Source: Methylorubrum rhodinum (GTDB lineage: Bacteria; Pseudomonadota; Alphaproteobacteria; Rhizobiales; Beijerinckiaceae). From it: DNA of 64,000 nt. This document shows, piece after piece, positions 9,633-21,841 of this stretch (position 1 is its first letter; each line of letters begins with the position of its first letter). Location: the NCBI RefSeq assembly GCF_014199935.1, contig NZ_JACHOP010000010.1:62001-126000 (forward strand). Direction: 5' to 3'. Below the pieces are notes generated by a model that saw nothing but the letters and a program-made list of their open reading frames with translations, was not told the DNA's origin and made no database searches. The position numbers and the translations under genes are program-made.

Positions 9633-10208
9633 GTGGCGCCGCCTGACGACATCGCCATCGCGGAGGATGCGGCGCTCGCCCGCCTCCTCGAACGGATCGC
9701 GACAGGGGACGAGGCGGCGCTCCGGGCGCTCTACGACCGCACGGCGGCGAAACTTCTCGGCATCGTCCTGCGTATCCAGCGCGACCGGAGCTTGGCCGAG
9801 GACGTGCTTCAGGACGTCTACCTGCGGATCTGGCATGCGGCCGGGTCCTACGCGCCCGCGGCGGGGGCGCCGCTCCCCTGGCTGTGCGCCATCGCGCGCA
9901 ACCGGGCCATCGATGGGGTCCGCCGCCGAAGCGAGGTCATGATGCCGTCGGGCGAGGCCGGCGAGGCGTATTGGGAGCGGTTGGCCGCGCCGGGCGGCGG
10001 CGAGGACGCGATCCTCGACCGCGACGCGCTGCTCGCCTGCCTGTCCCGGCTCGACCCGACCCAGCGCGACTGCGTGGTGCTGGCCTATTGCGAGGGCTGG
10101 TCGCGGGAGGAGCTGGCCGCGCGTTACGGCCGGCCGGTCAACACCGTGAAGACCTGGCTGCACCGCACGCTGGGCGCGCTGAAATCCTGCCTGGAGACGG
10201 GTCCATGA
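9633..10208 (+). CDS. ECF-family RNA polymerase sigma factor (SigK-like)
   Basis: 191 aa from a GTG with CAGGAG 5-6 bases upstream. Region 2 spans roughly 20-90 (LYDRTAAKLLGI, EDVLQDVYLRIW, PWLCAIARNRAIDGVRRR) and region 4 roughly 130-185 (LDPTQRDCVVLAYCEGWS, then a helix-turn-helix ending in VNTVKTWLHR). The stop codon overlaps the start of the next gene in ATGA, which indicates translational coupling to a membrane anti-sigma factor of the RskA type. Such pairs answer envelope or oxidative stress; the actual signal cannot be read from the sequence. It may control its divergent neighbour (8434-9408). Confidence 0.92.
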   Translation: MAPPDDIAIAEDAALARLLERIATGDEAALRALYDRTAAKLLGIVLRIQRDRSLAEDVLQDVYLRIWHAAGSYAPAAGAPLPWLCAIARNRAIDGVRRRSEVMMPSGEAGEAYWERLAAPGGGEDAILDRDALLACLSRLDPTQRDCVVLAYCEGWSREELAARYGRPVNTVKTWLHRTLGALKSCLETGP

Positions 10209-10960
10209 GCGGCGGGGAGCGCGACCTGCGCGCCGCCGAGTACGTGCTCGGCACCCTCGACGCCGCCGAGCGGGCGGCGTTCGAGCTGGAGCGGACGGTC
10301 GATCCGGCGAGCGAGGCGGCCCTGCATGCCTGGGAGCGGCGGCTCGGCCCCCTGGCGCAGGCGGTGCCGGAGATCCCGCCGGGCCCCGAACTCTGGACGC
10401 GAATCGCCGCAGCGCTGCCGTCGGGCGGGGCGGGGCAGGGGACCGCCGCCCAGGACGAGGCCCGCGAGAGCGCGGCGGGGTTCGCCGCCAACGACAACCG
10501 CCTGCGCGACCTCGCCCGGCAGGTTCGGTTCTGGCGCCGCGCGACCGTCGCGGCGGCGGGCGCGGCCGGGCTCGCCGCCGCCGGCCTCGCCCTGGTGCTG
10601 GCCGGGCCGATGCGGCCGACCCCCCCGCCGGGCGGCCGCTCCGTCGCGGTGGTGACGAGCGGCGGCGACCTGCCGGCGCTGATCGTCAGCGTCGATGCCG
10701 CCAGCGGCACCGTGCGGGTGCGCCCCCTCGCCGCCCGCGCCCCCGAGGGCCGCAGCCTGGAACTCTGGTACATCGGCGCGGGCGCCGCCCCGCGCCCGCT
10801 CGGCCTCGTCGGCCCCGAGCCGTCCCGCCTCGCCCTGCCCCCGGAGGCCGGAGCCACCGCGGGCGCCACCCTCGCGGTCTCGGTCGAGCCGCCGGGCGGC
10901 TCGCCCACCGGCCAGCCGACGGGGCAGGTGGTCTATTCGGGCAAGCTGATCCCGGAATGA
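10205..10960 (+). CDS. RskA-type membrane anti-sigma factor
   Basis: 251 aa, starting at the ATG that overlaps the sigma factor stop. Residues 1-75 resemble a sigma-binding anti-sigma domain (LRAAEYVLGTLDAAERAAFE, then W..RLGPLA). A single membrane helix lies at about 118-140 (AAAGLALVLAG). The C-terminal part (about 145-251) matches the RskA periplasmic domain, with LELWYIGAG and a final GQVVYSGKLIPE block. It should hold the sigma factor inactive at the membrane until a signal triggers proteolysis. No zinc-binding HxxxCxxC motif is seen, which is usual for the RskA group. Confidence 0.9.
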   Translation: MSGGERDLRAAEYVLGTLDAAERAAFELERTVDPASEAALHAWERRLGPLAQAVPEIPPGPELWTRIAAALPSGGAGQGTAAQDEARESAAGFAANDNRLRDLARQVRFWRRATVAAAGAAGLAAAGLALVLAGPMRPTPPPGGRSVAVVTSGGDLPALIVSVDAASGTVRVRPLAARAPEGRSLELWYIGAGAAPRPLGLVGPEPSRLALPPEAGATAGATLAVSVEPPGGSPTGQPTGQVVYSGKLIPE

Positions 10961-11113
10961 GGGGGATCAGGGTAGAGATATTTTTCTGAATCAATGTCAG
11001 TGTTTTATCGTCATTTCCTGAGGTGACGCACGAGCCCCTGGCCAGCTCTTGCCCTCGCGACGCAAGCGAGGCCAGCCGCCGGGCCGGGATGACAGCCGAC
11101 AGACTGGAACAAC

Positions 11114-11146
11114 AAAAAAGCCGCCCGGCCTCGCGGCCGGGCGGCT
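11114..11146 (-). terminator. Rho-independent terminator of the outer-membrane channel gene
   Basis: An 11-bp perfect GC stem (11120-11130 with 11135-11145) with a TCGC loop is followed, reading leftward, by six T residues (11119 down to 11114). It lies 46 bases past the stop of the gene at 11192-12166 and is the clearest intrinsic terminator in the window. Confidence 0.9.
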
Positions 11147-11191
11147 CTGCCCGTTCGGGCTCGGGGGCGCCGCTGGCGCCCCCGGTCCGGA

Positions 11192-12166
11192 TCAGTACTT
11201 GCGCACCAGCGGGGCCGGGGCGACCGCCACCGGGGCCGGCGGGGTGTAGAGCGGGGCGACGATGCGGAACCAGCCCTCGGTCGAGTCGAAGGAGTCCGCG
11301 GTGCGGGCGACGGTGCGAGCCACGTAGAACTGCGTGGTGAACGGCCCGAAGTCGTAGCCGACGAGACCGCCGAGGAGGAAGCGGCCGCCGCGGCCGATCG
11401 TGGCGCCGCCGAGAACCGGGTTGATCAGCAGGTTCGGGTCGAGGTTGACCGTGCCGTAGCCGATGGCGCCGATTTCGAACTTGCCGAACTTCTTGGTCGC
11501 GGTCAGGTCGAGGTTGAGCGCGTCCGACATCTGGTACGGGCCACGCGTCAGGAACGCGTTGTTGCCGCTGAAGGTCGCCGGGGAGTCGTAGAAGTTGTAG
11601 GTCAGGTTGGCGGTGATGTTCCAGCCGTCGCCGGTGTAGCTGCCGGCCACGCCGATGCGGTAGGTGTTGGAGGCGAGGAACGGCAGCGCCGCGCCGGGAA
11701 CCAGAACGCCCGCGTTGGTCACGACCACGCCGCGGCCGGCATTGGCCTCGTTGAGGTAGGCACCGCCGAGCAAGCTGACGCCGAAGTTGCCGCCGAGGTC
11801 GAACGCCCAGATGCCGCCGACGAAGGTACCGACGTTGACCGAGAAGTCGCGGATGCCGCCGGGGCCGCTGCTCTTGCCGAAGGCGAACACGGTCGGCGGG
11901 GCGACGACGAACTCGAGACGGCCGCCGAGCGGAACCCACGGGGTCGACCACACGAGGATCGGGATGTTCACACCGATGTCCAGCGCGCCCTGATCGCGGC
12001 CGCCGTAGGTGAAGGTGTTGATGGCGTACACGCCCTCGGGGAGCGGGGCGCCGACCGCGAGGCCGACCTGCTCGCCGGGGACCGTGGTGGTCTGGGCCTG
12101 AGCAACGGTCGTCGTCATTCCGGCCGTCAGCGCGATCGCGCCGGCGGCGAGCCAGTTCTTCATCAT
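11192..12166 (-). CDS. Outer-membrane beta-barrel channel-like protein (phenol MetA-pathway / SphA family)
   Basis: 324 aa from the first of two consecutive ATGs, with GGAAGGAACGAG upstream. Residues 1-23 are a signal peptide ending in a VAQA cleavage site. The rest is rich in alternating aromatic/hydrophobic strands with Gly and Asn turns (for example YRIGVAGSYTGDGWNITANL and FTTQFYVART), as in the MetA-pathway-of-phenol-degradation family of outer-membrane channels. Substrate unknown; family members are annotated as hydrophobic-compound transporters, but there are no degradation genes here. It is monocistronic, with a 500-base leader region and an intrinsic terminator. Confidence 0.8.
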   Translation of the reverse strand: MMKNWLAAGAIALTAGMTTTVAQAQTTTVPGEQVGLAVGAPLPEGVYAINTFTYGGRDQGALDIGVNIPILVWSTPWVPLGGRLEFVVAPPTVFAFGKSSGPGGIRDFSVNVGTFVGGIWAFDLGGNFGVSLLGGAYLNEANAGRGVVVTNAGVLVPGAALPFLASNTYRIGVAGSYTGDGWNITANLTYNFYDSPATFSGNNAFLTRGPYQMSDALNLDLTATKKFGKFEIGAIGYGTVNLDPNLLINPVLGGATIGRGGRFLLGGLVGYDFGPFTTQFYVARTVARTADSFDSTEGWFRIVAPLYTPPAPVAVAPAPLVRKY

Positions 12167-12664
12167 TTTCTCGTTCCTTCCCAAGGATTTCAGGCGTCCG
12201 CCCCGTAGCCCCCGCATCCCGGCTTGCCCTCCCGCCCTCTCCGGAGCGGGACCGACCGGCCCGATGCCGACGCCCCCTTACGGCCGCACCTCAAGTCTCG
12301 ACGACGGGAACTATTCTACAGACCGGCCCCGAATGACAGGGGATTGCCCGCAATCTCGGCAGTTCGGGTCACACCGTTGCGCAAAAGCCGCATTTTCGCT
12401 GCGGGGCAACGGATTCCTTAACGAGATCTTACTGGTGTACCGCACGGCCGACGACGACGACCGCACGGCCGGTGCGTGAAAATAGCCAAGCTCGATCAAG
12501 CCGTTGGACGCGGTGCGCAGGCGGGCATCTTCGGCATGGCGGGCGGGCCGATTGCGCAAGGCCCCCGCGGACTTTCGCACCGCAGCAACCGTGAGCAGGC
12601 TCCGGAGGCCGGTCCCGGGGGGGAATCGGGCGCCGAATCGTCGGGCGCCGGCCGGTTGCGGCGG
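12167..12664. other. Intergenic region, 498 bases
   Basis: Lies between the 3' end of uvrA and the 5' end of the channel gene, both leftward, so it must hold the channel gene promoter. The stretch 12300-12430 is less GC-rich than its surroundings. No convincing ORF, hairpin or operator was seen. Confidence 0.6.
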
Positions 12665-15736
<3,072 letters not shown>

Positions 15737-15910
15737 GGGCGACAAATTCTCTGACGGTCGAGCCGAGGTGACGGCGCCGGGAGCGGCCGGGCGAAGGAAG
15801 CAGTGCCGCACAGACGACGCTGTGCCGCGCGGGAACAGGTTTCGGACACGCAGATGGGTTCCGGGCAGCGCGAAACCACTAGAACGGAACGGGTACGACG
15901 GCAACGGCGA

Positions 15911-16342
15911 TCACGTCGCGAGGCTCACGAGCAGAATGAGGGTCGCGAGCGCGCCCAGTCCGCTCCGCCCCGCGTGGAGACGGCCCCAGCGGACGACGAG
16001 GGCACGCGCCTCCGGTGCGGCCCGTGTCGGCTCGATCGCCTCAAGCCGCTTGTTGACCGGCATGATGGCCAAAAGCGTGTAGGGCCAGTTCGCCACCAGC
16101 ACGAGCCCGCCGACGAGGAAGCCGGCCCGGCCCGTGAACCACCACGCCGCAGCGGCCAGCACGAAGCCGAGAACCGCGAGCCCCGCCTGCATCGGCAGGC
16201 CGCGGGCATAGGCGCGGCGCCACTGCACCAGAAGCGCGGAATCGGGCAGCAGGAGCCGGGCCGGCTGCTCGGCCAGATTGATGTAGACGGCCGCACCCGT
16301 GAATAGGGCGGCGGCGGTCAGCGCGAGCAGGGCGGGGATCAT
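15911..16342 (-). CDS. DUF1772-family four-helix membrane protein
   Basis: 143 aa with four predicted membrane helices (about 2-22, 48-68, 75-95 and 122-142). The pattern fits DUF1772/anthrone-oxygenase-like integral membrane proteins, including the [10 protein letters not shown] segment after helix 1 and a [12 protein letters not shown] motif in the middle. The biochemical role of bacterial members is unknown. It lies upstream of uvrA in the same direction with a 174-base gap, and 59 bases downstream of the cupin gene. Confidence 0.75.
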   Translation of the reverse strand: MIPALLALTAAALFTGAAVYINLAEQPARLLLPDSALLVQWRRAYARGLPMQAGLAVLGFVLAAAAWWFTGRAGFLVGGLVLVANWPYTLLAIMPVNKRLEAIEPTRAAPEARALVVRWGRLHAGRSGLGALATLILLVSLAT

Positions 16343-16401
16343 CCGGCGGCAACTCCGCGAGAACGGGCCATCCGCGACATGGGGAGCCGGGCGGCCCGGC
16401 G

Positions 16402-16845
16402 CTACGCTCCGTCGCCCTCGGCGTTGCGGGCCATGAAGCTCGCGGGCGTCCCGTCCTCCGGGTTCACGAACACGATGTCGGTCGGCGCCCGGCGCGGGGT
16501 GTCGACCGAGAGGAACACCAGCGGCTCCTCCAGGATCTTGGGCAGCGCGTGGACGGTGTTGCGGTCGAACAGCAGCAGGTGGCCGGGGCCGAACTCGGCC
16601 TCGTCGGCAGCATCGCCCATCCAGAAGGTGCCGCGGCCCGAGAGGCAGACCAGCACCTCGTCGCAGGTGGCGTGGAAGTGCGGCGGGGTCGGGCGGTAGA
16701 CCCGGAACACCCGCACGCTCGCCGCCGGACGGTCCGACAGGTAGGCGTCGACCAGAAGCGTCGCGGCCCCGTCCGGCAGGCCGCGGGCGATGGCATGGAG
16801 GTCGAAGCGCCCGCCTCCTCGGCCGATCTCGTCGGATGCCGCCAT
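16402..16845 (-). CDS. Single-domain cupin protein
   Basis: 147 aa from an ATG with GGGAGA upstream. Cupin motif 1 appears as PHFHATCDEVLVCLSG, supplying two His and one Glu metal ligands; motif 2 is GHLLLFDRNTVHALP with the fourth His. The beta-barrel should bind a divalent metal. Substrate unknown. The Asp-rich loop (MGDAADEAEFG) between the motifs is ordinary. Likely co-transcribed with the DUF1772 gene 59 bases downstream. Confidence 0.85.
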   Translation of the reverse strand: MAASDEIGRGGGRFDLHAIARGLPDGAATLLVDAYLSDRPAASVRVFRVYRPTPPHFHATCDEVLVCLSGRGTFWMGDAADEAEFGPGHLLLFDRNTVHALPKILEEPLVFLSVDTPRRAPTDIVFVNPEDGTPASFMARNAEGDGA

Positions 16846-17153
16846 GCTGGTCTCCCGTCTCGCGCCCCGACACGTTCCAAGACGGCCGGCGCCGCCCGGT
16901 TCCGCCGAGGGATAGGGCCGAGGGACAGTGAGATGAGACAAGACGACGACGACCGGCGAGCAGGACGACTTGCAAGCCGCCAAGATATCAAATGATCAGA
17001 AACGCGAGCGAGCGCCGGATATTGCTCGGTTTCGAGGCTTTCAGCCTAAAAAATAGACATGAGGCCAAGCTCGAAGAAACAGAGTGCCGAACAATCATTT
17101 ATTCATAATATGATCTCAAGCCTGGGTCGACACTCGCTCAAGTATGGCCCCCG
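16846..17153. other. Divergent intergenic region, 308 bases
   Basis: Separates the leftward cupin gene from the rightward chemoreceptor gene and so should contain both promoters. The half nearest the chemoreceptor (about 16980-17120) is markedly AT-rich. No clear operator or small gene found. Confidence 0.6.
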
Positions 17154-19256
17154 ATGTCAGAGCCCTCTTCGCAAAGACCTTCCGCTGTTGGCAGCACCGG
17201 CGCAGCAATGCTCGGCGGGCGCGTGCTCGGCTCGCTGCGCGGGCGCATCGTCGCCGTGGCGCTGATCCCCTGCCTCGCCTTCGCCGGGGTGGCGGGCGAG
17301 GCGGTGTTCGAGCGGGTCGGAGAGGGCCGGGCGATGGCCCGGATGGAGGCGCTGGTCGGCCTCTCGTCCCGGGTCAGCGCGATGGTGCACGAGGCGCAGA
17401 AGGAGCGCGGCGCCTCCTCGCTGTTCCTCGGCTCGAAGGGGACGCAGTTCGGCGCCGAACTCGCCGCCCAGCGCAAGCTCACCGACGCCGCCCGCGCGGA
17501 CCTCACCGCGGCGCTCGGCGCGAACGAGGCCGGCGAGTCCTTCACCCGCAAGGCGGAGGCCCTGCGTGCGGCGATCGCCCGGATCGAGGCCCATCGCATT
17601 GCGGTCGATCGGCTGGAGGCGAGCGTGCCGGCCAACCTCGCCCTCTATTCGGGCGCCATCGCCGCGGCGCTGAACCTCGTGCGCGAGGTCGGCCAGATCG
17701 CCGCCGACCCGGCGGTGGGCGCGCGGATTTCGGCCTACTCGGCCTTCCTGTCCCTCAAGGAAATGGCCGGCCAGGAGCGGGCGGCGGCCTCGGCGGTCTT
17801 CGCCGCGGGCAGCCTCGACCTGCCGGGCTACCGGCGGCTTGCCGGGCTCTCGGCCGATCAGGACACCTACGAGCGGCTCTTTCGCGTCGCGAGCCCGGCG
17901 GAGGACGCGGCCGCGCTCGACGCGGCCAACGCCGCCGAGCCCGCCCGCGAGGTCGCCCGCCTGCGCGCGATCGCGCTCGGCACGCTGCCGGGGCAGGCGC
18001 CGGCCTATGCCGACGCCAAGGGCTGGTTTCGCCTCGCCACCCAGCGCATCGACGGGCTCAAGGCCCTCGAGGATCGGCTGACCGAGGCGCTCGGGCGGGA
18101 GGCCGGCGCCGCCCGCGCCCGGGCCGAGCGCGCGGTCGCGGTGTGGTCGGCGGGGCTGCTGGCGATGCTGGCGCTCTCGGTGGCGCTCGCCTTCGCCCTC
18201 GGCTCGGCCATCGCGAGACCCCTGAGCCGCATGGCCCGCGCGCTCACCGCGATCGGGCAGGGCGACACCGATGTCGCGGTGCCGGCGAAGGGCCCGCACG
18301 AATTGCGCGCCATCGCGGCCGCCGCGGCCGAGTTCCGCGACAGCGTCGCCGAGCGCGCCCGCACCCGCGCCGAGCGCGAGCGCAGCGTCGAGGCCGAGGC
18401 GGCCCGCCGCCGCGCCGCGATGATGGGCGTGGCCGACGGCTTCGAGGCGCGGGTCGGCGGCATCGTCGCCGCGGTCTCGGCTGCGGCCCAGCAGCTGGAG
18501 GGCGCGGCGCGTGCCATGAGCGCGGCGGCGGGCGACACCTCCGCCTTGAGCGCTTCCGCCGCGGCGGCCTCCGAAAGGGCGGCGCTCGCCTCCGACTCGA
18601 TCGCGGCGGCGACCGAGGAGCTCTCGGCCTCGATCCACGAGATCGGCACCCAGGTCGTCGCCTCGGCCTCCGCCGCGGCGCTGGCCGAAGGGGACGCCGC
18701 GCGCACCGCGGCGGAAGTCGAGCGGCTGGCGGGGGCCGCGGGCGGCATCGCCCGGATCGTCGGGCTGATCTCGGACATCGCCGGCCAGACCAACCTTCTG
18801 GCCTTGAACGCCACGATCGAGGCGGCCCGCGCCGGCGAGGCCGGCCGGGGCTTCGCCGTCGTCGCCGCGGAGGTGAAGGAGCTCGCCTCCCAGACCGCGC
18901 GGGCGACGGACGAGATCGCCAGCCGCGTCGCCGAGATCGCCGCCTCGGGCGAGGCCTCGATCGCCGGCATCGGCGGGGTCGGCCGCACCATCCGCGAACT
19001 CGCGCGCATCTCCGGCGACATCGCCGCCGCGGTCGAGCAGCAGGGCGCGGCCACCGCCGAGATCGCCCGCACCACGGTCGAGACCTCGCAGGGCACCCGC
19101 ACCGTCTCCGACACCGTCGCGGGCGTGGCCGACGCCGCCACCGGCACCAGCGCCGGCTCGGCCCAGGTGCTCGGCGCGGCGAGCGACCTCGCCCGTCAGG
19201 CGGCGGCGCTCAGGCGGGAGGTCGGCGGGTTCCTGGAGCAGGTACGGGCGGCGTGA
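17154..19256 (+). CDS. Methyl-accepting chemotaxis protein with nitrate/nitrite-sensing (NIT) domain
   Basis: 700 aa. A first membrane helix at about 30-48 ([17 protein letters not shown]) is followed by a helical periplasmic domain of about 270 residues with [18 protein letters not shown], the hallmark of the NIT domain (LxxLxxERG...). A second helix lies at about 327-347, then HAMP ([17 protein letters not shown]) and the signalling hairpin, whose tip reads [20 protein letters not shown]. The product passes the stimulus to CheA/CheW. No C-terminal CheR-binding pentapeptide is present. No che genes are nearby. The start lacks a clear ribosome site; an ATG at 17208 is an alternative. Confidence 0.92.
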   Translation: MSEPSSQRPSAVGSTGAAMLGGRVLGSLRGRIVAVALIPCLAFAGVAGEAVFERVGEGRAMARMEALVGLSSRVSAMVHEAQKERGASSLFLGSKGTQFGAELAAQRKLTDAARADLTAALGANEAGESFTRKAEALRAAIARIEAHRIAVDRLEASVPANLALYSGAIAAALNLVREVGQIAADPAVGARISAYSAFLSLKEMAGQERAAASAVFAAGSLDLPGYRRLAGLSADQDTYERLFRVASPAEDAAALDAANAAEPAREVARLRAIALGTLPGQAPAYADAKGWFRLATQRIDGLKALEDRLTEALGREAGAARARAERAVAVWSAGLLAMLALSVALAFALGSAIARPLSRMARALTAIGQGDTDVAVPAKGPHELRAIAAAAAEFRDSVAERARTRAERERSVEAEAARRRAAMMGVADGFEARVGGIVAAVSAAAQQLEGAARAMSAAAGDTSALSASAAAASERAALASDSIAAATEELSASIHEIGTQVVASASAAALAEGDAARTAAEVERLAGAAGGIARIVGLISDIAGQTNLLALNATIEAARAGEAGRGFAVVAAEVKELASQTARATDEIASRVAEIAASGEASIAGIGGVGRTIRELARISGDIAAAVEQQGAATAEIARTTVETSQGTRTVSDTVAGVADAATGTSAGSAQVLGAASDLARQAAALRREVGGFLEQVRAA

Positions 19257-19398
19257 GGGTGGACCGGATGTGGCGCGGGGGTCACGCCGCCGAAGATCGC
19301 GCGTTTCCCTTCGGCGCCGCCATTCTTCAACCATAGGTCCGCGGCACCGGAGCGATGCGCCAGAGAGCGCCAGGAAACGCATCGCTTCGGGGCTACAG

Positions 19399-21411
19399 AT
19401 GATCATCATTCGGAAGGATACTGTCTGGGGGCCGGGCGAAGGTTATCTGTATGATAATATTCAGGTTGCAGAGGGTGTGACGCTGACCATTTCCGCCGGA
19501 GCCGAAATATTCGGTAATGGTTATGCGATTGAAGCTTATGGATCGGTTAAAGTGTCGGGTACTGCTAGCCGTCCTATAGCTTTAAACAATGTCGAAATTG
19601 GATTGGGCGAAAACTATAAAGATGGCGGTAGGGTAGAAATATCTTATACGCACATCAGCGGCGGCGGAATAAATTCTTCAACGCTCGGAGGATTTGGAGG
19701 CCTTGTAGTAAATAATTCAGTTATTACCGACGTAAAATCAACGATATACGACTTCTCATCCGCGACTAACTCATCGAGTTTTTCGAACAATGTGTTTTTA
19801 AATTCAGATCCAATATACATTGGCTACGGCGCTACATCCAGCCTGAGGTACAATATATTTGACCGCTATGCGCCTGACGAAGCATACTCAGTTTATCATG
19901 CCGGAGCGGTCGTGTCCTCCGCCGGTCAAAACGGAATACCGACCTCAATAGGCAACGCATACCTTGACACTGGCGCAAAAACTATCGAACTTCAGGATAC
20001 AAGCGGTAAGCTTATCAGTCAAAATGACTATTTTGGGACTACGAATCGGTCTGTAGTTTCTAATATGATAAGGGATGCGAATGATGACCTATCCATAACG
20101 AATGTGGTTAATCTTGATAAAATTTCTAGCTCACCTGCACCTGGACTATTAAAATCATTATTCTCTTTTACGTCTATTTCTATTCCAAGGGATGTTATTG
20201 TCGAGGCTCGTCTTTTGGGAACTAAGAATGTCGATCTAACTGGAAATAGGCTCAACAACAAGCTCGCCGGCAACATCGGCGACAACACCATCGACGGCGG
20301 CCTCGGCGCCGACACGATGAGCGGCGGGGGCGGCAACGACACCTACATCGTCGACAACGTCGGCGATGGGATCGTCGAGAGCAGCAACAGGGGCACCGAC
20401 AGCGTCGTGGCCTCCGTGTCGTACGCGCTGTCGGCCAACGTCGAAGCGCTGACGCTCACGGGTGCGAAGGCGATCAACGCGACCGGCAACGCGCTCGCCA
20501 ACCACCTGATCGGCAACGGCGCGGCCAACGTCCTCGACGGCAAGGGCGGCGCCGACGTGATGGAGGGCGGCACTGGCAACGACACCTACCATGTCGATCA
20601 CAGGGCCGACCGCATCGTCGAGGCGTTCGGCGCGGGAACGGACACGCTCGTCAGCACGGTGAGCTACGCCCTCGCCGCCGGTCAGGCGGTCGAGACCCTG
20701 CACTTCGCAAAAACGGTCGGCACCGCGGCCCTCGACCTCACCGGCAACGAATTCGCCAACACACTGGTCGGCAGCGCCGGCGACAACGTGCTCAACGGCG
20801 GCGGCGGGGCCGATGCCCTGTATGGCGGCTCCGGCAACGACACCTACGTGGTCGACAACCTGAACGACAAGGTGTCCGAGGCGAAGGGCGCCGGCACGGA
20901 TGCGGTGCTGTCGTCGGTGAGCTACGCGCTCAAGGGCGGTCAGGAGATCGAGAGCCTGCAGTTGCTGGCTTCGACCGGCTCGGCCGCGCTGAACCTGACC
21001 GGCAACGAGTTCGCCCAGAGCCTGCGGGGCAATGCGGGCGCCAACGTCCTCAACGGCGGCCTCGGCAACGACGTGCTGACCGGCGGCAAGGGGGCGGACA
21101 CCTTCGCCTTCTCGACCGCGCTCGGCTCGACCCACGTCGACCGCATCACGGACTTCGCCGCCGAGGACACGATCCGGCTCGCCAAGGGCATCGTCGCGGC
21201 GCTCGCACCGGGCCAACTGGCGGACGGGGCCTTCAAGAGCGTCGCCGCGATCTCGACCGCCAAGCTCGATGCGGACGACCGCATCCTCTACAAGCAGGCG
21301 ACGGGCGAGTTGTTCTACGACGCGGACGGCTCGGGCACGGCAGCGGCGGTGAAGTTCGCCGTCCTCGACAACAAGGCCGCGCTCACCCACGCCGACTTCC
21401 TCATCGCGTGA
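19399..21411 (+). CDS. RTX protein with AT-rich beta-helix-like front domain, type I secreted
   Basis: 670 aa from the ATG at 19399. Residues 1-285 have repeated short strands (VKVSGTASRPIALNNVEIG, ISYTHISGGGINSS) suggesting a right-handed parallel beta-helix like pectate-lyase/CASH folds. Residues 290-580 are RTX nonapeptides (GGLGADTMSGGGGNDTYIVD). The last 85 residues are nearly identical to the C-terminus of the giant RTX protein at 55-4338 (FAAEDTIRLAKG, DRILYKQATGELFYDADGS, KAALTHADFL), presumably a shared secretion signal. The front domain is encoded by strongly AT-rich DNA up to about 20250, then switches abruptly to GC-rich. Function unknown; a surface polysaccharide-binding or -cleaving role is conceivable, but no catalytic residues can be assigned. 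Confidence 0.85.
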   Translation: MIIIRKDTVWGPGEGYLYDNIQVAEGVTLTISAGAEIFGNGYAIEAYGSVKVSGTASRPIALNNVEIGLGENYKDGGRVEISYTHISGGGINSSTLGGFGGLVVNNSVITDVKSTIYDFSSATNSSSFSNNVFLNSDPIYIGYGATSSLRYNIFDRYAPDEAYSVYHAGAVVSSAGQNGIPTSIGNAYLDTGAKTIELQDTSGKLISQNDYFGTTNRSVVSNMIRDANDDLSITNVVNLDKISSSPAPGLLKSLFSFTSISIPRDVIVEARLLGTKNVDLTGNRLNNKLAGNIGDNTIDGGLGADTMSGGGGNDTYIVDNVGDGIVESSNRGTDSVVASVSYALSANVEALTLTGAKAINATGNALANHLIGNGAANVLDGKGGADVMEGGTGNDTYHVDHRADRIVEAFGAGTDTLVSTVSYALAAGQAVETLHFAKTVGTAALDLTGNEFANTLVGSAGDNVLNGGGGADALYGGSGNDTYVVDNLNDKVSEAKGAGTDAVLSSVSYALKGGQEIESLQLLASTGSAALNLTGNEFAQSLRGNAGANVLNGGLGNDVLTGGKGADTFAFSTALGSTHVDRITDFAAEDTIRLAKGIVAALAPGQLADGAFKSVAAISTAKLDADDRILYKQATGELFYDADGSGTAAAVKFAVLDNKAALTHADFLIA

Positions 21412-21421
21412 CGCTGCGCCG

Positions 21422-21446
21422 GTCGGGGCAGGGCGCCTGTCCCGAC
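21422..21446 (+). terminator. Possible hairpin after the second RTX gene
   Basis: An 11-bp inverted repeat with one mismatch and a 3-base loop lies 11 bases after the RTX stop codon. There is no T tract, so the terminator call is weak. A second GC hairpin (ending in GGGG followed by five A) lies just downstream. Confidence 0.35.
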
Positions 21447-21485
21447 GGTACGGTCCCCGCGAGGCCGCGCGGGGAAAAATGCCGG

Positions 21486-21713
21486 TCAGGGCGCGTCCAG
21501 CGCCATGATCGCGTCGTAGGGTCCGGCGCCGCCGAGGGTGGCTTCGACCGCCGAGTTGACGGCGGCGCTGATGAGAAGGAGGACGGCGAGGAGGAGCGCC
21601 GCCTCGGTCAGGACGCGGGCGAGGGCCGCGGCGTGGGCGCGGGCGGCGTGGATCAGGGCGCAGCCCGCCACGAACACGAGGGCCTGCACGGCCGGCATGG
21701 TGAGAAGCGTCAT
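21486..21713 (-). CDS. Small two-helix membrane protein, unknown function
   Basis: 75 aa from an ATG with GGAG upstream. Two hydrophobic segments, about 5-24 (MPAVQALVFVAGCALIHAA) and 32-52 (LTEAALLLAVLLLISAAVN), suggest a helical hairpin in the inner membrane. It lies downstream of the efflux adaptor gene in the same direction, with a 128-base gap. No family recognised. Confidence 0.6.
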   Translation of the reverse strand: MTLLTMPAVQALVFVAGCALIHAARAHAAALARVLTEAALLLAVLLLISAAVNSAVEATLGGAGPYDAIMALDAP

Positions 21714-21841
21714 CGTCTCCGTCTCGCTCGCATCCTCGATCGAACGCGCTTACCAACGCCCTTGCCGCCGCCCGAACCCGTGCGGATGCGCACGCCCCGC
21801 GCAGCAAGACCCGGACCGTCGTCTCTCCGAGGCATCGATTG

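Noticed and set aside
12224..12421. Short rightward ORF in the region between uvrA and the channel gene
   Set aside because: No ribosome site, basic low-information product and no coding-like codon bias.
21460..21480. GC hairpin followed by five A after the second RTX gene
   Set aside because: The run is on the wrong strand for a rightward terminator, and there is no gene ending here from the other direction.
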